Part shown: piece after piece, positions 39,701 through 52,500 of the stretch
Layout: each line of letters starts with the position of its first letter
Position numbering within the stretch: the stretch's first letter is position 1
Origin: Burhinus oedicnemus
Lineage: Eukaryota > Chordata > Aves > Charadriiformes > Burhinidae
Reading direction: 5' to 3'
DNA length: 64,000 nt
NCBI GenBank assembly: GCA_008921705.1
Contig: VFFE01007088.1
Span: forward strand, 385,379-449,378
Translations under genes and position numbers: made by a program
Notes under the pieces: model-generated
The model's input: the letters and a program-made list of their open reading frames with translations, nothing else
Told to the model about the DNA's origin: nothing
Database searches by the model: none

Positions 39701-42700
39701 ATGAGATGCTGAGCTGATAAGGTCAGCCCTATCCTGACTCTTCAGAAGAAATTGTACTGAAACACAATCGTGCTACTTTAGTCCTCATCTTCTCCCATAT
39801 TTGTTAAAAAAAGGCTAGTACCTAAGCAGAGGAAATCTGTACAGGTAAGTATTAGGCAAAAGACAATAGTTATTAAAAAGTGCTTATTGTTAGCATTGTC
39901 TTGGACACCAGTATAGTCTGGATTAGCATAGTCATGTTGTGATTAATGGCCTTATCAAAACTCAGAAAAATTAGAGAACTTACACAAAGGAATGCAATAT
40001 CCGTCACCACTACAGAACTTAATAACAAGGCAAAGCATGAAACAGTATTTGATGTCATTAATAAAATCTATCACGGGATGCAGAAAAGTATTTGCAACTG
40101 CATCAGTCCTTGAGGAAAAGCAGATAAGGCAGCTGTGGTGATAGAATAGATAATACATTAAAGAAAAACTAACATATCTTTGGGGATTTTTTTTTTTTTT
40201 TTTTTTTTTAGGAGGAGGTGAAGGGAAGCTTTTCTTCATGGGGGAAGCTGCAGTTGTCTGAAAGCAGGGAGAACATCATGGTTAGAAATCTTCCTTCTTA
40301 AAGCAAGCATTCTTAAAATAGACCCCCCTGACAGCTGCCTGTGTGTTTTACATAACTAGTGTTAATTGTTCAAATAGCAGTTTCAGCTGCAGTTGTGTTT
40401 TTACCTTTGTGTCAGCTAGTGAATCCTTATAAAGAATGCACCCACTATTTTCCTCCTCTATTTCAGCTAATAACATGCTATAGTAATGAAAATGCGGTGA
40501 ATGTTCAGGTTCTTAGTTTTAGCTAAACCGTACTATAAAACTTCTTAAATTTTCAGAACTTTGAGTGATTATATTCTTGTCTTGCCTAAATAGTTGTCTG
40601 GCTTTGCCTTTCCTTCAGTACTGAAATCCACAAGTTTTGTGGCCTCTCCATTCTGTTGGCTTAATCTCCTTAAAAGATGGGCATGCTTTTATGATTACTT
40701 GATTGCACATACCTGTGAAATAGTAGACAATAGGCATACTGATCAAGTCATGAGGCACAAGTGTCAAACATGACATCCAGGAATAGCCTATGATCATCTC
40801 TGGAAGGAGGCTTATTTTAGGATCCTGCTGCTACAATCATTTACCAGATAAGTTGTTCCCAAACTTGAAGAGAAAGAAGTACATGCTTCCACTGGCATCA
40901 GATGAATTTATGTGGCATTGAGATAGAAGCACACCTTTCCCTTGAAATCTGGCACAAAATAGAGAGGCAGAGATTGTAGAAAAGGCACAATGGTTGTCTT
41001 GCAAGGGTAGACAGTTCAAAGTTGAGAGAAGCAGGAAGGTCTACAGTATGCAACATGTCTACAGATTTTTTTAACCCCCCAACACAAGTGCAAAATACCA
41101 AGCATGAAAAATTCCAGGATTCCCTGAGAGATTCCTGCTGTTGCCCCGAGTTCTTGGTAACCTGACCACCATCTGTGTTAGTGCTGCTGATAATGGTGGT
41201 CACCACACATATAGTGTCCTCATCTTGAAGGAATTAATCCGCTCACCTCAGTTTGTCTAATAGTACAGGTATGATCAAATCCTCCACTGGTTCAGGAAAT
41301 AGACATTTTTGAGCCCAAATATTCTTGTAAGGATGTAGTCTGCTTGATCTCATGACTTTGGGCATTGATGAGATCATCTTGATCGTGTTCAGAGGAGGGG
41401 CAGAGGTCAATTTCCAGTGTTTCTTCTGTCAGCAAATTGTTGACATTCTGTCCTTCCTAACACTGTAAACTGGCACTTAGACAACTTGTTCTTATCTTAT
41501 GAATGAGGAGATATTTTTCTTGCTGTAACTGCATGACTTAAAATAATTGAGAGCTCGCTGGGCACATGACCAAAGCTCTGAGCTAGAAAAATCAAATCAT
41601 TTATGGATTTTTCTCCTTATTCAGCCTATTTGAACTGTCTACTGATGCAAGGCCTGGAGGTCACAGGTTGTCATAAAGCTGGATGTGAGATTATTTGAAA
41701 TGAATCTCACCAAGTTGGCTTAGATTCATATAAAACTATGGTATATTCCCTTTCCACAGCTAAGCTCATCTTTCTACAGAACTTTCTGAGCTTGTCTTTC
41801 TCTCTTCTGTTTTCTTCAGCTGGGATCTATTCACTGGCTTCTGAGATGCTTGCCAGAAAAAAAATGCCAAATGCTTCTAAGATCCTGAAGATTGCATATT
41901 AGCTGCTTGTGATAGGATCCATTTCACTGCATGTCTTGAGGGAGGAGCATCTGTCTGATAGTGACCGTGTTCCTCCAAGGCAGTGAAGTTGTGCACCTCT
42001 GTTACTCTGGCTTGAAGAGATGTCTGCAACCAGAAGCTGGGTTCTAGCTGGAGTGGTGAATGATACCAAGGTTGCTTCAACTCTTAGACTATTACCATTA
42101 GCACAAGAAGGAGCAGAGTATGGGAGCTGTGTGCTGACCTGAAAATGAAATGCATGGATATTTTCGCTTGATTTGCTTACTCTGCCATGTGTGGTTTTAA
42201 TGCTTTTTTTAGTATGGCACTGTTCTTGGGCACTGTTAAACATAGTGCCTATGTCCACCAGCATAGTTCTAGCTTATTCTCTTCCAGTTCTCCTGATTAT
42301 TTTTCAGGAGGTTATTAAAAAAAAAAATTCTGAAATGAAAACACACCTGCTAGGTGAAGACAGATTATTCAAATGTCAGGAGAGAACCTCCTCCATATGT
42401 ACTGTAATAAAAGCAAAGAATCTTAAAATAGACTTCTGTGACTTGCATAATAATTCAAATACAGTTTACTAGGGAGGCAACATCAGTGTAACTAAGGAAC
42501 CTTCCTTGTCTAATGGCCCTGGATCAGGAAATGGTATATCAAAGTGTTTCAGTTACTGCTTGAAGAGTATAATCTGTGTCAGTCAGATCAAGAACACTTT
42601 ATACACCCTCTTTCTCACCATCTGCCCAACAATCATTTGAACTTAATCTACAAGTGATAGAAAAGCAGCTGTCAGTAACTTCAGAACATGACATTTATCA

Positions 42701-44407
42701 CTTTTAATATCTACTGAAGAAAATGTCTGTTAATAAAAGGGTGCTGAGTCTAGGACTAAAATAATAATGGAGAAGTTCTTTGGGTTTCTGTCTTCGTTTT
42801 TATATAAAACTATCAATGAAATACTATCATCTTGCTTGTCAGTGTGTAATTGTCTTTTAATTATTGGCTGCTAAGTAGTAATTTTTTTCACATTTGCTGG
42901 TTGCAAAGGCAAAATCTTTTCATAAGACTTTCCTAGCCTGGAGGAAGTGAAGCTGTTTCACTGTCTTAAACTGTAGGTATATCTGAGGTGCATCTTGTGT
43001 TCACCGCGGTGAATTCATTGTATGTTGCCTGATGATGAATGAAGGTACGTGCATAAACTTCAGTCATCGCCATATCATAATGTCAAAACCTAGGTATTCC
43101 AGCTGATCAATTTGGAGTGGGAGGGAAGGGTGAGGGAGGAGCCCATGCTGATTTTATAGTTGTCAGCTATGGCTATCTTGTGAGGAGTTCAACTTGCCTG
43201 AAACCCTCTATGTGAAGCAGCAGCATGCAACACTGGAGGGGTAGTTCTTGGAGACAGAAGTCTTTGGAAACAGGGGCATGTTCTGTTTCTTGCCTTTATA
43301 AAGACTGGTGTGGTAACATCCTCTTTATGACAAAAAACAGGTATATACATTGATCTGGACTCTGAACGCTAGAAGGGAATAAGTAAGGCATCAGCATGAG
43401 AGGTGTGTTTATGTGGTAACATTTGAAGATTTGATTCATCAGGCATTGGAGATCGGATGAATGAGGCACCTTTTAATCTCCCAAGATGCTGGCTCCCTCA
43501 TGCAAAGCTCCCAGTGTGCTGCCATGGTTCTCCTCCAATTGAACACTTGTACAACACAGATCTGCACTCAGCATAGCATAACGTGTTAACAGAAAGTGGG
43601 CGGGAGCTGATGGTAAGAGCAGTCGTCAGCCGAAGTGGTGGGCACACTCTTCTGCTTTACAAGTACGCTGCATAATCTGAAGTATACTTATGGGCTTAAC
43701 TGAGTTTTTGGATCTTTTAGTTTTGTTTCGGAGGATAAATTCCAAATATTTTCTGTAAGCTATTTTTTCTTTGGCAGCTTCACAAATGAAAACTAAGCTT
43801 TGATGGGTAGGATCAGATTCCTTTACACAAATAAACATAAAATCAGATCCTAGAAGGCAGGGAAGTCTCTTAGGAGGCCAGGAACCCAAGACTTTTGGAG
43901 GACTTCTTTTCACGGAAGACACTTGGACACTCTTGATGGGAGGATTTTTAGAGCATGGTATTGAGGACAGGCTTAGCTACGTTAAAAGCAATTGATTGTA
44001 CTGGGCAAAATTCAAAACATGGTATAAGCCATTGACTTGGTGCAATCTATAAAATAGTTTTCTTTTTAAAAAATATTATTAAATAATATTCTTGCCAGCT
44101 GTTTGGAACTTCATAGTATTGACTCATGCCTCATCAGCTTCTCAGTATTCAAGTGAACTTTGTAGCTAGTTTTGGTTTGTTCTTTTTCTGTCTAGAACTG
44201 CACATGCAACGGTGGAAAGACGGTATCTGTAAAGTTGTTAAAAATCCTGAAAGAAAGAGTGGTTTTTAGTAGCTTATGTTAAAATGTGCCAAAGGGCTTA
44301 TCGAACTTTAGCTCTTGTGCCATGGTATCTGAAAATTCTTACTTTGTTGTAGGCTGAAAACATAAAGCAACCTGTCTGTTGGATTTGAGACAGAACCAAC
44401 ACGTAGT

Positions 44408-45140
44408 AATCATAGAATGGTTTAGGTTGGAAGGGATCTTAAAGATCACCTAGTTCCAACTCCCCCTGCCATGGACAGAGACACCTGCCACTAGACCTGG
44501 TTGCTCAAAGCCCCATCCAGCCTAGTCTTGAACACTTCCAGGGATGGGGCCTCCACAACTTCCCTGGGCAACCTGTTCCATTGTCTCACTACTCTCACAG
44601 TAAGGAATTTCTTCCTGAGATCTAATCTAAATCTCCCCTCTTCCAGTTTGAAGCTATTACCCCTTGTCCTATCACTACATGCCCTTGTAACAAGTCCCTC
44701 TCCAGATTTGTTGTAGGCCCCTTTCAGATATTGGAAGGCTGCTATAATTTCTCCCTGGGGCCTTCTCTTCTGCAGCCTGAACAACCCTAGCTCTCTCAGC
44801 CTGTCCTCAGAGCAGAGGTGCTCTAACCCTGTGATCATCTTCGTGGCCCTCCTCTGGACCCGTGGCCCTCCTCTGGACCCGCTCCAACAGGTCCATGTCC
44901 TTCTTATGCTGGGGGCTCCAGAGCTGGACACAGTATTCCAGGTGGGGTCTCATGAGAGTGGAGTAGAGGGGCAGAATCACCTCCCTTGACCTGCTGGCCA
45001 TGCTTCTTTTTTATCTCTGCTGGTGATGCCCTTGTTGGTGCAACCTGGCATCCTGTTGGCTTTCTTTGCTGCACACTGTTCACTCATATTGAGCTTGTTG
45101 TCCACCAGGACCCCCTTGGTGTTTCTGAGCAATCTCAGGT
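44408..45140 (-). mobile_element. CR1 LINE, 3' part with ORF2 C-terminus
   Basis: The left edge is the reverse-complemented CR1 3' end (AATCATAGAATGG). On the minus strand, the end of the ORF2 reverse transcriptase is readable: the segment with [20 protein letters not shown] (before about 44860), then EDRLRELGLFRLQKRRPQGE, CSDRTRGNSFKLEEGRF and the C-terminus ending with a stop at 44491. A 19-bp tandem duplication at 44843-44861/44862-44880 shifts the frame between the two segments. The element is 5'-truncated. The right limit is approximate and based on the last recognisable text near 'ggtgtttctgagcaatctcag'. Confidence 0.93.
44843..44880. repeat. 19-bp tandem duplication inside CR1
   Basis: The unit GTGGCCCTCCTCTGGACCC occurs twice head-to-tail with no mismatch. 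Because 19 is not a multiple of three, it breaks the CR1 ORF2 frame. Perfect identity suggests a young event or an assembly artefact. Confidence 0.95.
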
Positions 45141-45967
45141 TTAACAATATTGCAGTTCTCTAACTGTCAGACAATCCTATTAGTCTGAAATAAGAAAACT
45201 TCCTATTTCCAGCTGCAACTAGAAGAGAAAAGCAGCAATGTTTACAGCCAGTGTACATGGATTTCCTGTTTACATGTTGTTAGTGGAAACTGCCCTCTGG
45301 GAAAGCCGGTGCTATAAGATGAAGACTTTTCTTGTAACCAGTGAAGGACAAACATGTAACCTTAGATTCCTGAATAGTACTTTTGCAGTTTAGTGACTGC
45401 AGAATCCCTGTCTTCATATTTGAGCTGTCAACTAAATGTGTTTGGAAAATTTTTTTCTTGAATAGATGCAAAAAAATTTACTGTCCATTAAGTTTCTTTA
45501 TGAATGAACTCTCCTTCACTCAGAGAAAACTGTGTAAATATACACCCTCTAATTTACAGTCTTGCCAAGTCTTTTGTGTTGCAACCCAACCAGCTTCAAC
45601 CAGTTAATGGTCTCTGATGCAGATTCATTTTGTTAGCCTACTGGAGAGAAAGCAGTCTAGTGAAATGCTCAGCAAAGCATGATGGCATTGATGCATGAAT
45701 TAGTGGTGTTAAGCCTCCTTTAGCCTCTGTCTGTATTCTCTTTCAGCTCTGCTAGACGTTTATCTAGCAGGAGGAAAAAAAGGAAGCTTTTGGCAATGGC
45801 GTCTGGCAAAATTTCAGTGGGGGTTCTAGATTTCTGCTGCTAGGGACGCAAGTTAGAAGGTGGCATTCATGGCAGATTCAGTAGTTCTTACATTTAATGA
45901 ATGAAAAAAGAGAGGTAATTGCAGCTGCAGAGGTTGAGAGGTTTACCCTGTTTTTTATTGGTCACTT

Positions 45968-46022
45968 GGGTTTTTTGTTTGTTTTTGGTGGGGTTTTTTT
46001 TGTTTGTTTTGTTTTTGTTTGT
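45968..46022. repeat. (TTTG)-rich low-complexity tract
   Basis: An imperfect array of GTTT/GTTTT units with interspersed G runs. Similar tracts occur at 1122-1160 and 15677-15750, and the complementary A/C-rich type at 3123-3156 and 14443-14488. Confidence 0.85.
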
Positions 46023-46513
46023 TAATTTGTCTCCACTTGGTGTAGTAATTGCTATAGTTAGGGTTTATCTGATTTAGCTGCCTAACTGGAACTCATTAAA
46101 ACTCCTAAAACATTGGGGGAATTCTTAATGGTGGTGGGGGGGGAAGTGGACAAAGGGAAGGAGAGAGAGAAGCAGATCAAAGATTTTAATGGGAATCCTC
46201 ATCTCTTTGAAGGCAAACTGAAAACAGAAACTCTAAGCATGATTTCTTTGCCAAATCTAAAACTTTAGATAAGATTTTTAGGTGTCAGAACTCTTCTCTA
46301 TAAAGAATTACTTAACGTTTAACAATACTACTGTACCATATATTAATCTTAATTGGAGTGTCATTTCTATAGTAAGTGGGTTACAGTCAAAGATTTATGT
46401 AATAGGAAATAGTCAAATTCATGGTTTCTTACATATGTGAGGCTATCAAGCCTTCTATCGCAGGAAACCTTCCTTGTTAATATTAAAATAAGAATAAAAA
46501 AGTATACAAAAAT

Positions 46514-46533
46514 NNNNNNNNNNNNNNNNNNNN
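46514..46533. other. assembly gap (20 N)
   Basis: Exactly twenty N bases sit between AT-rich sequence on the left and more balanced sequence on the right. The true gap size is probably unknown. The 120-codon minus-strand open frame at 46367-46729 is artificial because it runs through the N run. Confidence 0.98.
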
Positions 46534-49500
46534 GTGTAAGTGGTGGCTGAGACTGGATCATGAGCTGGGGCCACTCATCCCTGTTGTTCTTAATGAGTGC
46601 TCTCAGAATAGTGTCCACAAATATGTCAGAATAACATATGTCAGGTGGTATAATTGGTCTGAAATACTTGATCTCTGCAATTTGGGATGTTTCTGCTGGT
46701 GTTCCTTCCACCCCTCCATGAAAGCTCACAAACAGAGGTGGAACACTTCCACTGGTTTAAGATCAGTATGGTCCATTCAGGTTAACAATGTTCTGTCAGC
46801 CTTAAGAATTGTTGCTTAAGAATTTTAACCTCTCTCTCTGCTGTTCTAGAATTTTTTGAAACCTATCCACCTAGTGGCATTGACGAACAATAGTAAATAA
46901 CGCATAAAAGGTTATGTTCATGCCAATATGATGGTTTTGCCAATAGCAGTTGCAGTTAGTAGGGTTTTTCCAGTATGCCATGATTACTGTCATAAAATAG
47001 CATGCTCCTTCCTTCCCCCTAAAAAAAAAAAAAATAAAAAAAAAAATCAGTAACAACCCCTGTCTTTCTTTTCCCCCACCCAATACAGTCAAAGCAAAAA
47101 CCCCTTCTAGCTCTGTTCAAATATTTATGCTCGCTGGAGGATTCAAACAAATTTCACAGAAACTTCACTGCTTTGTTGCTCTGAATATTCCAGTCTGGAC
47201 TGAATCTTGGTATGATGAGCACCTGCATGGTTTGTAAGAGGATCTTTTGTCTCCTCTCTGATCTTGATGCCACCTCTCTCTCTCTGATTGTTGTGGTTGG
47301 TGCTTCTTAATTGCTTTCCTGTTTATTAACAAAAATGGGATTTTTTTTTTTCTTCCTTTCTTTAATGAGAGTCCTGCTCTAGGAATTCCTCCTCTCTTCC
47401 CATGAGCACTATTTATACCTGTGTAAATACTTTGGGGGTTTGTACTGTTGCCTGTAGAACTCAGTAAAGCCTTTCTCTGTTGTAGGGATAATTTTTCCTC
47501 AGCACTTCTTGAGATAGCCTCATTTAACAAGGTTTTTGTATGTCTTCCTACTGCAGCATCAAACTTCAGTGCTCCATAAATTCCTTTCTAAAATCTGGAG
47601 AAGCTTTGCCTTCTTTTTTTTTCCTTTCTTCTAGTTGTAAGCTCTGTCTTTAGGAAATCCTATTCTTGGTCCCTGATGCCTACATACTGCTCCTTCTCTA
47701 AGTCAATAGCAGAAACTAAACTGAGCTGTTTGAGCCTCTGCTGCCTGAGGGAGAGGAGCCTGCTTTGTTGATCAAAGCAATAAGCAGGATCATTAATCTC
47801 TCTGTGAGGCAGTGCGATCATTAGGGCAGGACAGACCGACACAAACACACTAGGTGGGGGGGTTTACCTTAGTTATCTGATCCAGATACCTTGCTTGGCA
47901 ATCCGGTAACAAGGAATAGGTATGGGGGAACACCTACTGTCTAAGGTGACCCCTTCTGTGGATTGTAAGTGGCTGTATTGCTGTCAGAGGAGTCGTAATT
48001 CAGCTCTTTGTCTAATAAACTAAACAAGGAAATAAACTAATTAAACTCCAGCTGCAGAACAAGGTGTATTCAGCTTTGTAATGTTCTCCAACGGAGAAAC
48101 AGTGCAAGAACTTTGATATGACAGGTATTCTATTTCTAGTTCATGAAGACGGATATGAATTGTGTGGTATCTTATGTCTTGATTTAGGGTATCCATTAAA
48201 GATGGCTTAAAGGTTGAAAACAAATGATTCAGTTATTTTGTAAAAGCTTAGATTTTGAGATACGGGAAAGGAACAGGGTTTTTTCTTTTTATGATGGTAT
48301 TTTGTTTTTGTTTTTAAAAGCATGATAGACTTACTACAGTTTCAGAAAGTCTTGTTAATATCCTACAGGGTTGTGAACCTACTCTTGGATTAGTTTCTTT
48401 CTAAACTGGTCCACAGATTCTTTCCTCTTTATTTCAAACAAGTATGTCCTTTTTATTTTACTGTAAGAATGTAAAGCAGTTTAGAAGTAATACAGCATAA
48501 ATATACAGCATTAAAAGTACCACTTAATGGGGAGGAAAAAGTAAGTTAGCGTGGTGGTAATCAAATCATATTTTTATTTTATTTATTTATTATTAAAATG
48601 CCTATTCCCACAAAAGGAACGCTTTCTGTGGAAAAGCTTGGGGGAAAGAAAAGCCCACACCTAGGTTTTAGGCAAAGGCTTTGAAATCAGATTTGAGACA
48701 AATGCTTTTCGTCTTTGTTGAAATTGTCCCAGGGAAGAAATTAATATTTCTCAATGAGCTATTCATTGTATTTGTGCTGCATGTGGCCTAAAGTTAATGG
48801 CTTTAAAGAAATAATGTAGTTATTTAGTCATACTTGGGTCTCTTCTCATTTTTTAAAAAACGTTCAGACCTTGTAAAAAGGACCTTACAATTGAACGTTC
48901 AAGATGGTAGAGGTATTATAGGATGATGTCAGTTTGACTTTTCTGGAAAATGCAACAAATCTTAGTTGCTAGCACCATAGAAGAAGTATGGCCTGTCTCA
49001 CGAGTTCTCTGCCACAAACTGGCTTTAAAACAGTTACTTGTTTTAAAGGTATCTGTTACCAACAGATGTCCTAGTACAAAACATCAAAGTCACCTTATTG
49101 CTGTATACTGAGTGTTTTAAATGCCATTTGATTATCAGAATGGATCAGAATGTACTTACAAGTATGAAAACAGGTCTACTAAGAGAAATGGATAATGATG
49201 AACTGTGTTCAGATTCTGCATAGCAAACAGAAGGTCCTGCTTAACAAAAACCCCAATGATAATAACTCCCAAATTATGGCTACCTATTTTTCCTTTTCCA
49301 TTTCAAAAATGGCGACTAGAATTATTACTGCTCTTAACAGCTAGCAGTGTATTCTGCAGCTTGGTATCACTGAGTTCTGCAGATATTTTAGAGAAATATT
49401 ATTTGACTGATGAGTCATCCTCGGAACACAGCATTTTAATGAAATAATGCTTGGCATGCAATAGATAAATCTAAGTTAAAACTGGTGGAAATTGCTTGAG

Positions 49501-52500
49501 CTGGGGGAAAAATTACGTTGAAACATAGCTGAGGTTTTTTTCTCAAGTTTTTTACAGCAGGAAGTAAAATAAATTCATATCACCAGAAAATAAACAGCAG
49601 ATTAGATGCTTCTCTTTAGTCCTTCCAGTGGTCCTTCCTGTGAGAGAAGAAATAAACAAAGCAGAGAGTTGTATATTGTGTCACTGGTGAACACTTAATA
49701 CTAAATGTAAAATTTTTATTGCACCTTGTTTTTTCCCTTTGCTTACAGGTTGAGTGGTTTTCCTATCTTTTCGCATAATCTTCCATCTCCTGTCTACCCT
49801 TTGCTCTTTACTTTCCACTGCAAGAGCTTAAAATGTTCTTTGTATGGATTATTTACTGTGCAAATCAGTATGTGAATCTTGATTCTATATCATCTTGTTC
49901 ATCTGGGACATCAGTTGGGAAGTCCAGATGCAGGAGGAGGAAGGGCTGTCATCAGCTGGGAAGTTACTAGTAGTGACATTTTCCTTTTCCATGGCATTCC
50001 ATGGCCCGCCAAGAATTTACATTATTTCTCAGAGCTGAAAACTTTATTTCTGAAGCGTTTGCAGTGGAACCTTTCTAACACCGTGGTGTAAGAAACAGGA
50101 GTTTGCTGAGGCAGGCCCTGAGGGGGGTGGAAAGCATGAGGCTGTTATAAATAACATGTGAGCCTTGAGCAGAATTTCTGTCACTAAAATAACTATATTA
50201 TTTAAAAGCTACAGAGAAGCAGTGTCTGCTGCGATCTTCACGCTTTACAATTTGGGATCTATGGTCTATATTGCACTTCTGTATCAACACTTGGGTAGAA
50301 ACACTATCCAAGTTGTTTAGCCTTAGTGAATCGTACTCATCAGATTTGCTAGTCTGTTCAGTAGTTACCACTGACTAAAATGCTGATGGCAGGATTCAAC
50401 TTTGTCTTGTTTTTCTTCAGTAGCAGATGCAGCATTCTTTGGCTCTAAACTAGGAATGAGTTTCTGTGATTCCTGTACAACTGACTTTGGATTATCTTAC
50501 GGCTACTTTGTCAGTTGGAAACACAGCCAGCTGGGACACCTTGCATTCACTACGGACTTGTCTAAATCATAAAGCAACAAATTGCATCCTATAACAATAG
50601 CTACAACAAATTACAAGACCTTTAATGAACAGGACATTAAATAAAGGAACTCAGACTGTAGAGACCCATGTTCTATTTTTTTCAACAGATCTATGTTGAT
50701 TTATTTCAGCTGAAGTTCTTTGCCCTTCTCCCCATCGTGTTGAAAATGCTGTGTGGTTAGCACTGTTTTGTGGTTGAGGTTAACCTGAGTTCCTGCTGTG
50801 AAGATGGCATTAAACACAACAGTTCTGGCCTGTGTTCATTGCTGGTATAATGATATCTAAGTCGCAATGCGAAGTGATGTTTAAGATTAGTGAAATTTGT
50901 GTTTCAGCATAGTGCTGTTTGTAGATGTCACACTGCACTTACCTGAAGACGTACATCAGCTACGCTGTTCTAGTTGATGGTTGAAGATTTCAGCTCTTCT
51001 AGCCTGAATGTTTTTGGCAAGAAGCCGTGGAATGTAATCCTATACTAGAAATTGTCTAACAAAACAAACACCATAAAACTAGGTAGTTGAAAACATATGA
51101 CTAAGAAGTGCTAAGGAGGAAGAGACATGGTATGATTTAAACAGATTGCACCTTACTCTTCAACCCATATTATCTTGTAGCTTTTTTGAAACTGTATAGG
51201 TTGGTAAACACAAGCAACAGCAGCCTTTAAAGTGTCTGGATGCCATCTCAGTGGCTGAAAGATAATTACTTAGATATCCTCCAAGACTTCATAATAAGTA
51301 GTTGGCCAGGTTGTTGGATTTCAAAAATTGCCATTTAATTTGTTAAAGCTGTGGCAACCTAAGGAACTGAACCAATGTCTCTTGTGTGAACTATTTTGAG
51401 GTAACTATAAAACCCAAAATTTTTAAAATACTCTGAAAAATCTTATGCCCCTTCCTGTTGTGGACTGATGCTTTCTGATTCTATCTCCTGATTAGTACTA
51501 CAGATCCAGTGCATAAACTTTTACTTCTGGATATCTTTTTCTCATTAAATTTCCATAGTAAAGTCATTCTGCAGTTGACTATTCTTTAAACGTGGTGTTT
51601 GGTATTTCCGTAACAGGAAGAATTCCAATAGTTGCTTTAGCTCTCACTGTCTGTTCTAGTCCCCAGGAGCCAGTGTTTTTGTGGAAGTTCTCTGCAGAGC
51701 AGAAGGGAATTTGGAAGAGACTGTTCCAGCATGTATGGAGCAAGTCCTACAATGAACAGGAAGGTAAACTGGGATGCCTGCACAGGGATATGCAGCTGCT
51801 TGTTTCTTTAGAACATCTTGTAGTATTGGTACGTAAGTGGTAACTTATTCTGTAACTGGACATGCTGTGAGCTGGCATTAGCAGAGGCAAATAGAAATTC
51901 ATGCCCTTTCTTGTCGTGACCTTTATAAAAGTAGGTGATTTTATATAACAAAATTATTTTTCTTAGTGTGCAGGTTATTTAACACCAACAAAGGAATAAA
52001 TAGTTTGATGTTCTTCTGACATCCGGCAATGAACAAAACAGTAGCCATAATGACAATATGAATCCTGTTTAGTTCTAAAGTTGACTAGAAAAGACAATAC
52101 AAGGAAGGGTGAAACCACTTGAGCACATTACAAAAATAAATAAATCAATCAGAAAAAAATTATGTTCTCATTTGCAGTCCTCCAGTCAAAAAAGGCTGGG
52201 CATTTTTGTAATCCTGTCAAGTGATCGTTAGAGTAAAAGCTGTGAGGTAGTGAACTGCTGGGACCCTGCTAGAAAATACATCTTGTAGCTTTTATTTGGC
52301 CTAAAGAAGCTGTGAATTTGTGTGTGTGTTGTGCTGATAGGAATTCAAGCTGTAAATTAAGCTGTAAATAATGTTACAACTGGAGCCTAGAATTGACTGT
52401 ATCTGAAGCCAGCTTCCAGACTGGAAATCTTCCAAATTATGTTACATTTTATTTCTACCTGTTGTACCATCAACCCACAGAAGTACAATGAAGCAATGTT

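Larger units (their letters stand above)
35577..44407. other. intergenic DNA without identifiable genes
   Basis: Only the repeats listed separately, a 23-T run at 40187-40209 and scattered short open frames are visible. The region 40600-42270 is richer than average in minus-strand open frames. A 117-codon exon-like minus-strand frame lies at 43626-43976. Neither is recognisable, and neither is annotated as a gene. Confidence 0.5.

Noticed and set aside
46367..46729. 120-codon minus-strand frame with X residues
   Set aside because: It runs through the 20-N gap, so continuity is not real. The part to the right of the gap looks somewhat protein-like but has no ATG, splice support or known relative.
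47165..47530. 121-codon minus-strand frame rich in Lys, Arg, Gln and Ser
   Set aside because: It could be extended upstream to about 144 codons, but it starts at a non-ATG codon, includes an A-run-derived lysine stretch, and is not recognisable. It is within chance expectation.
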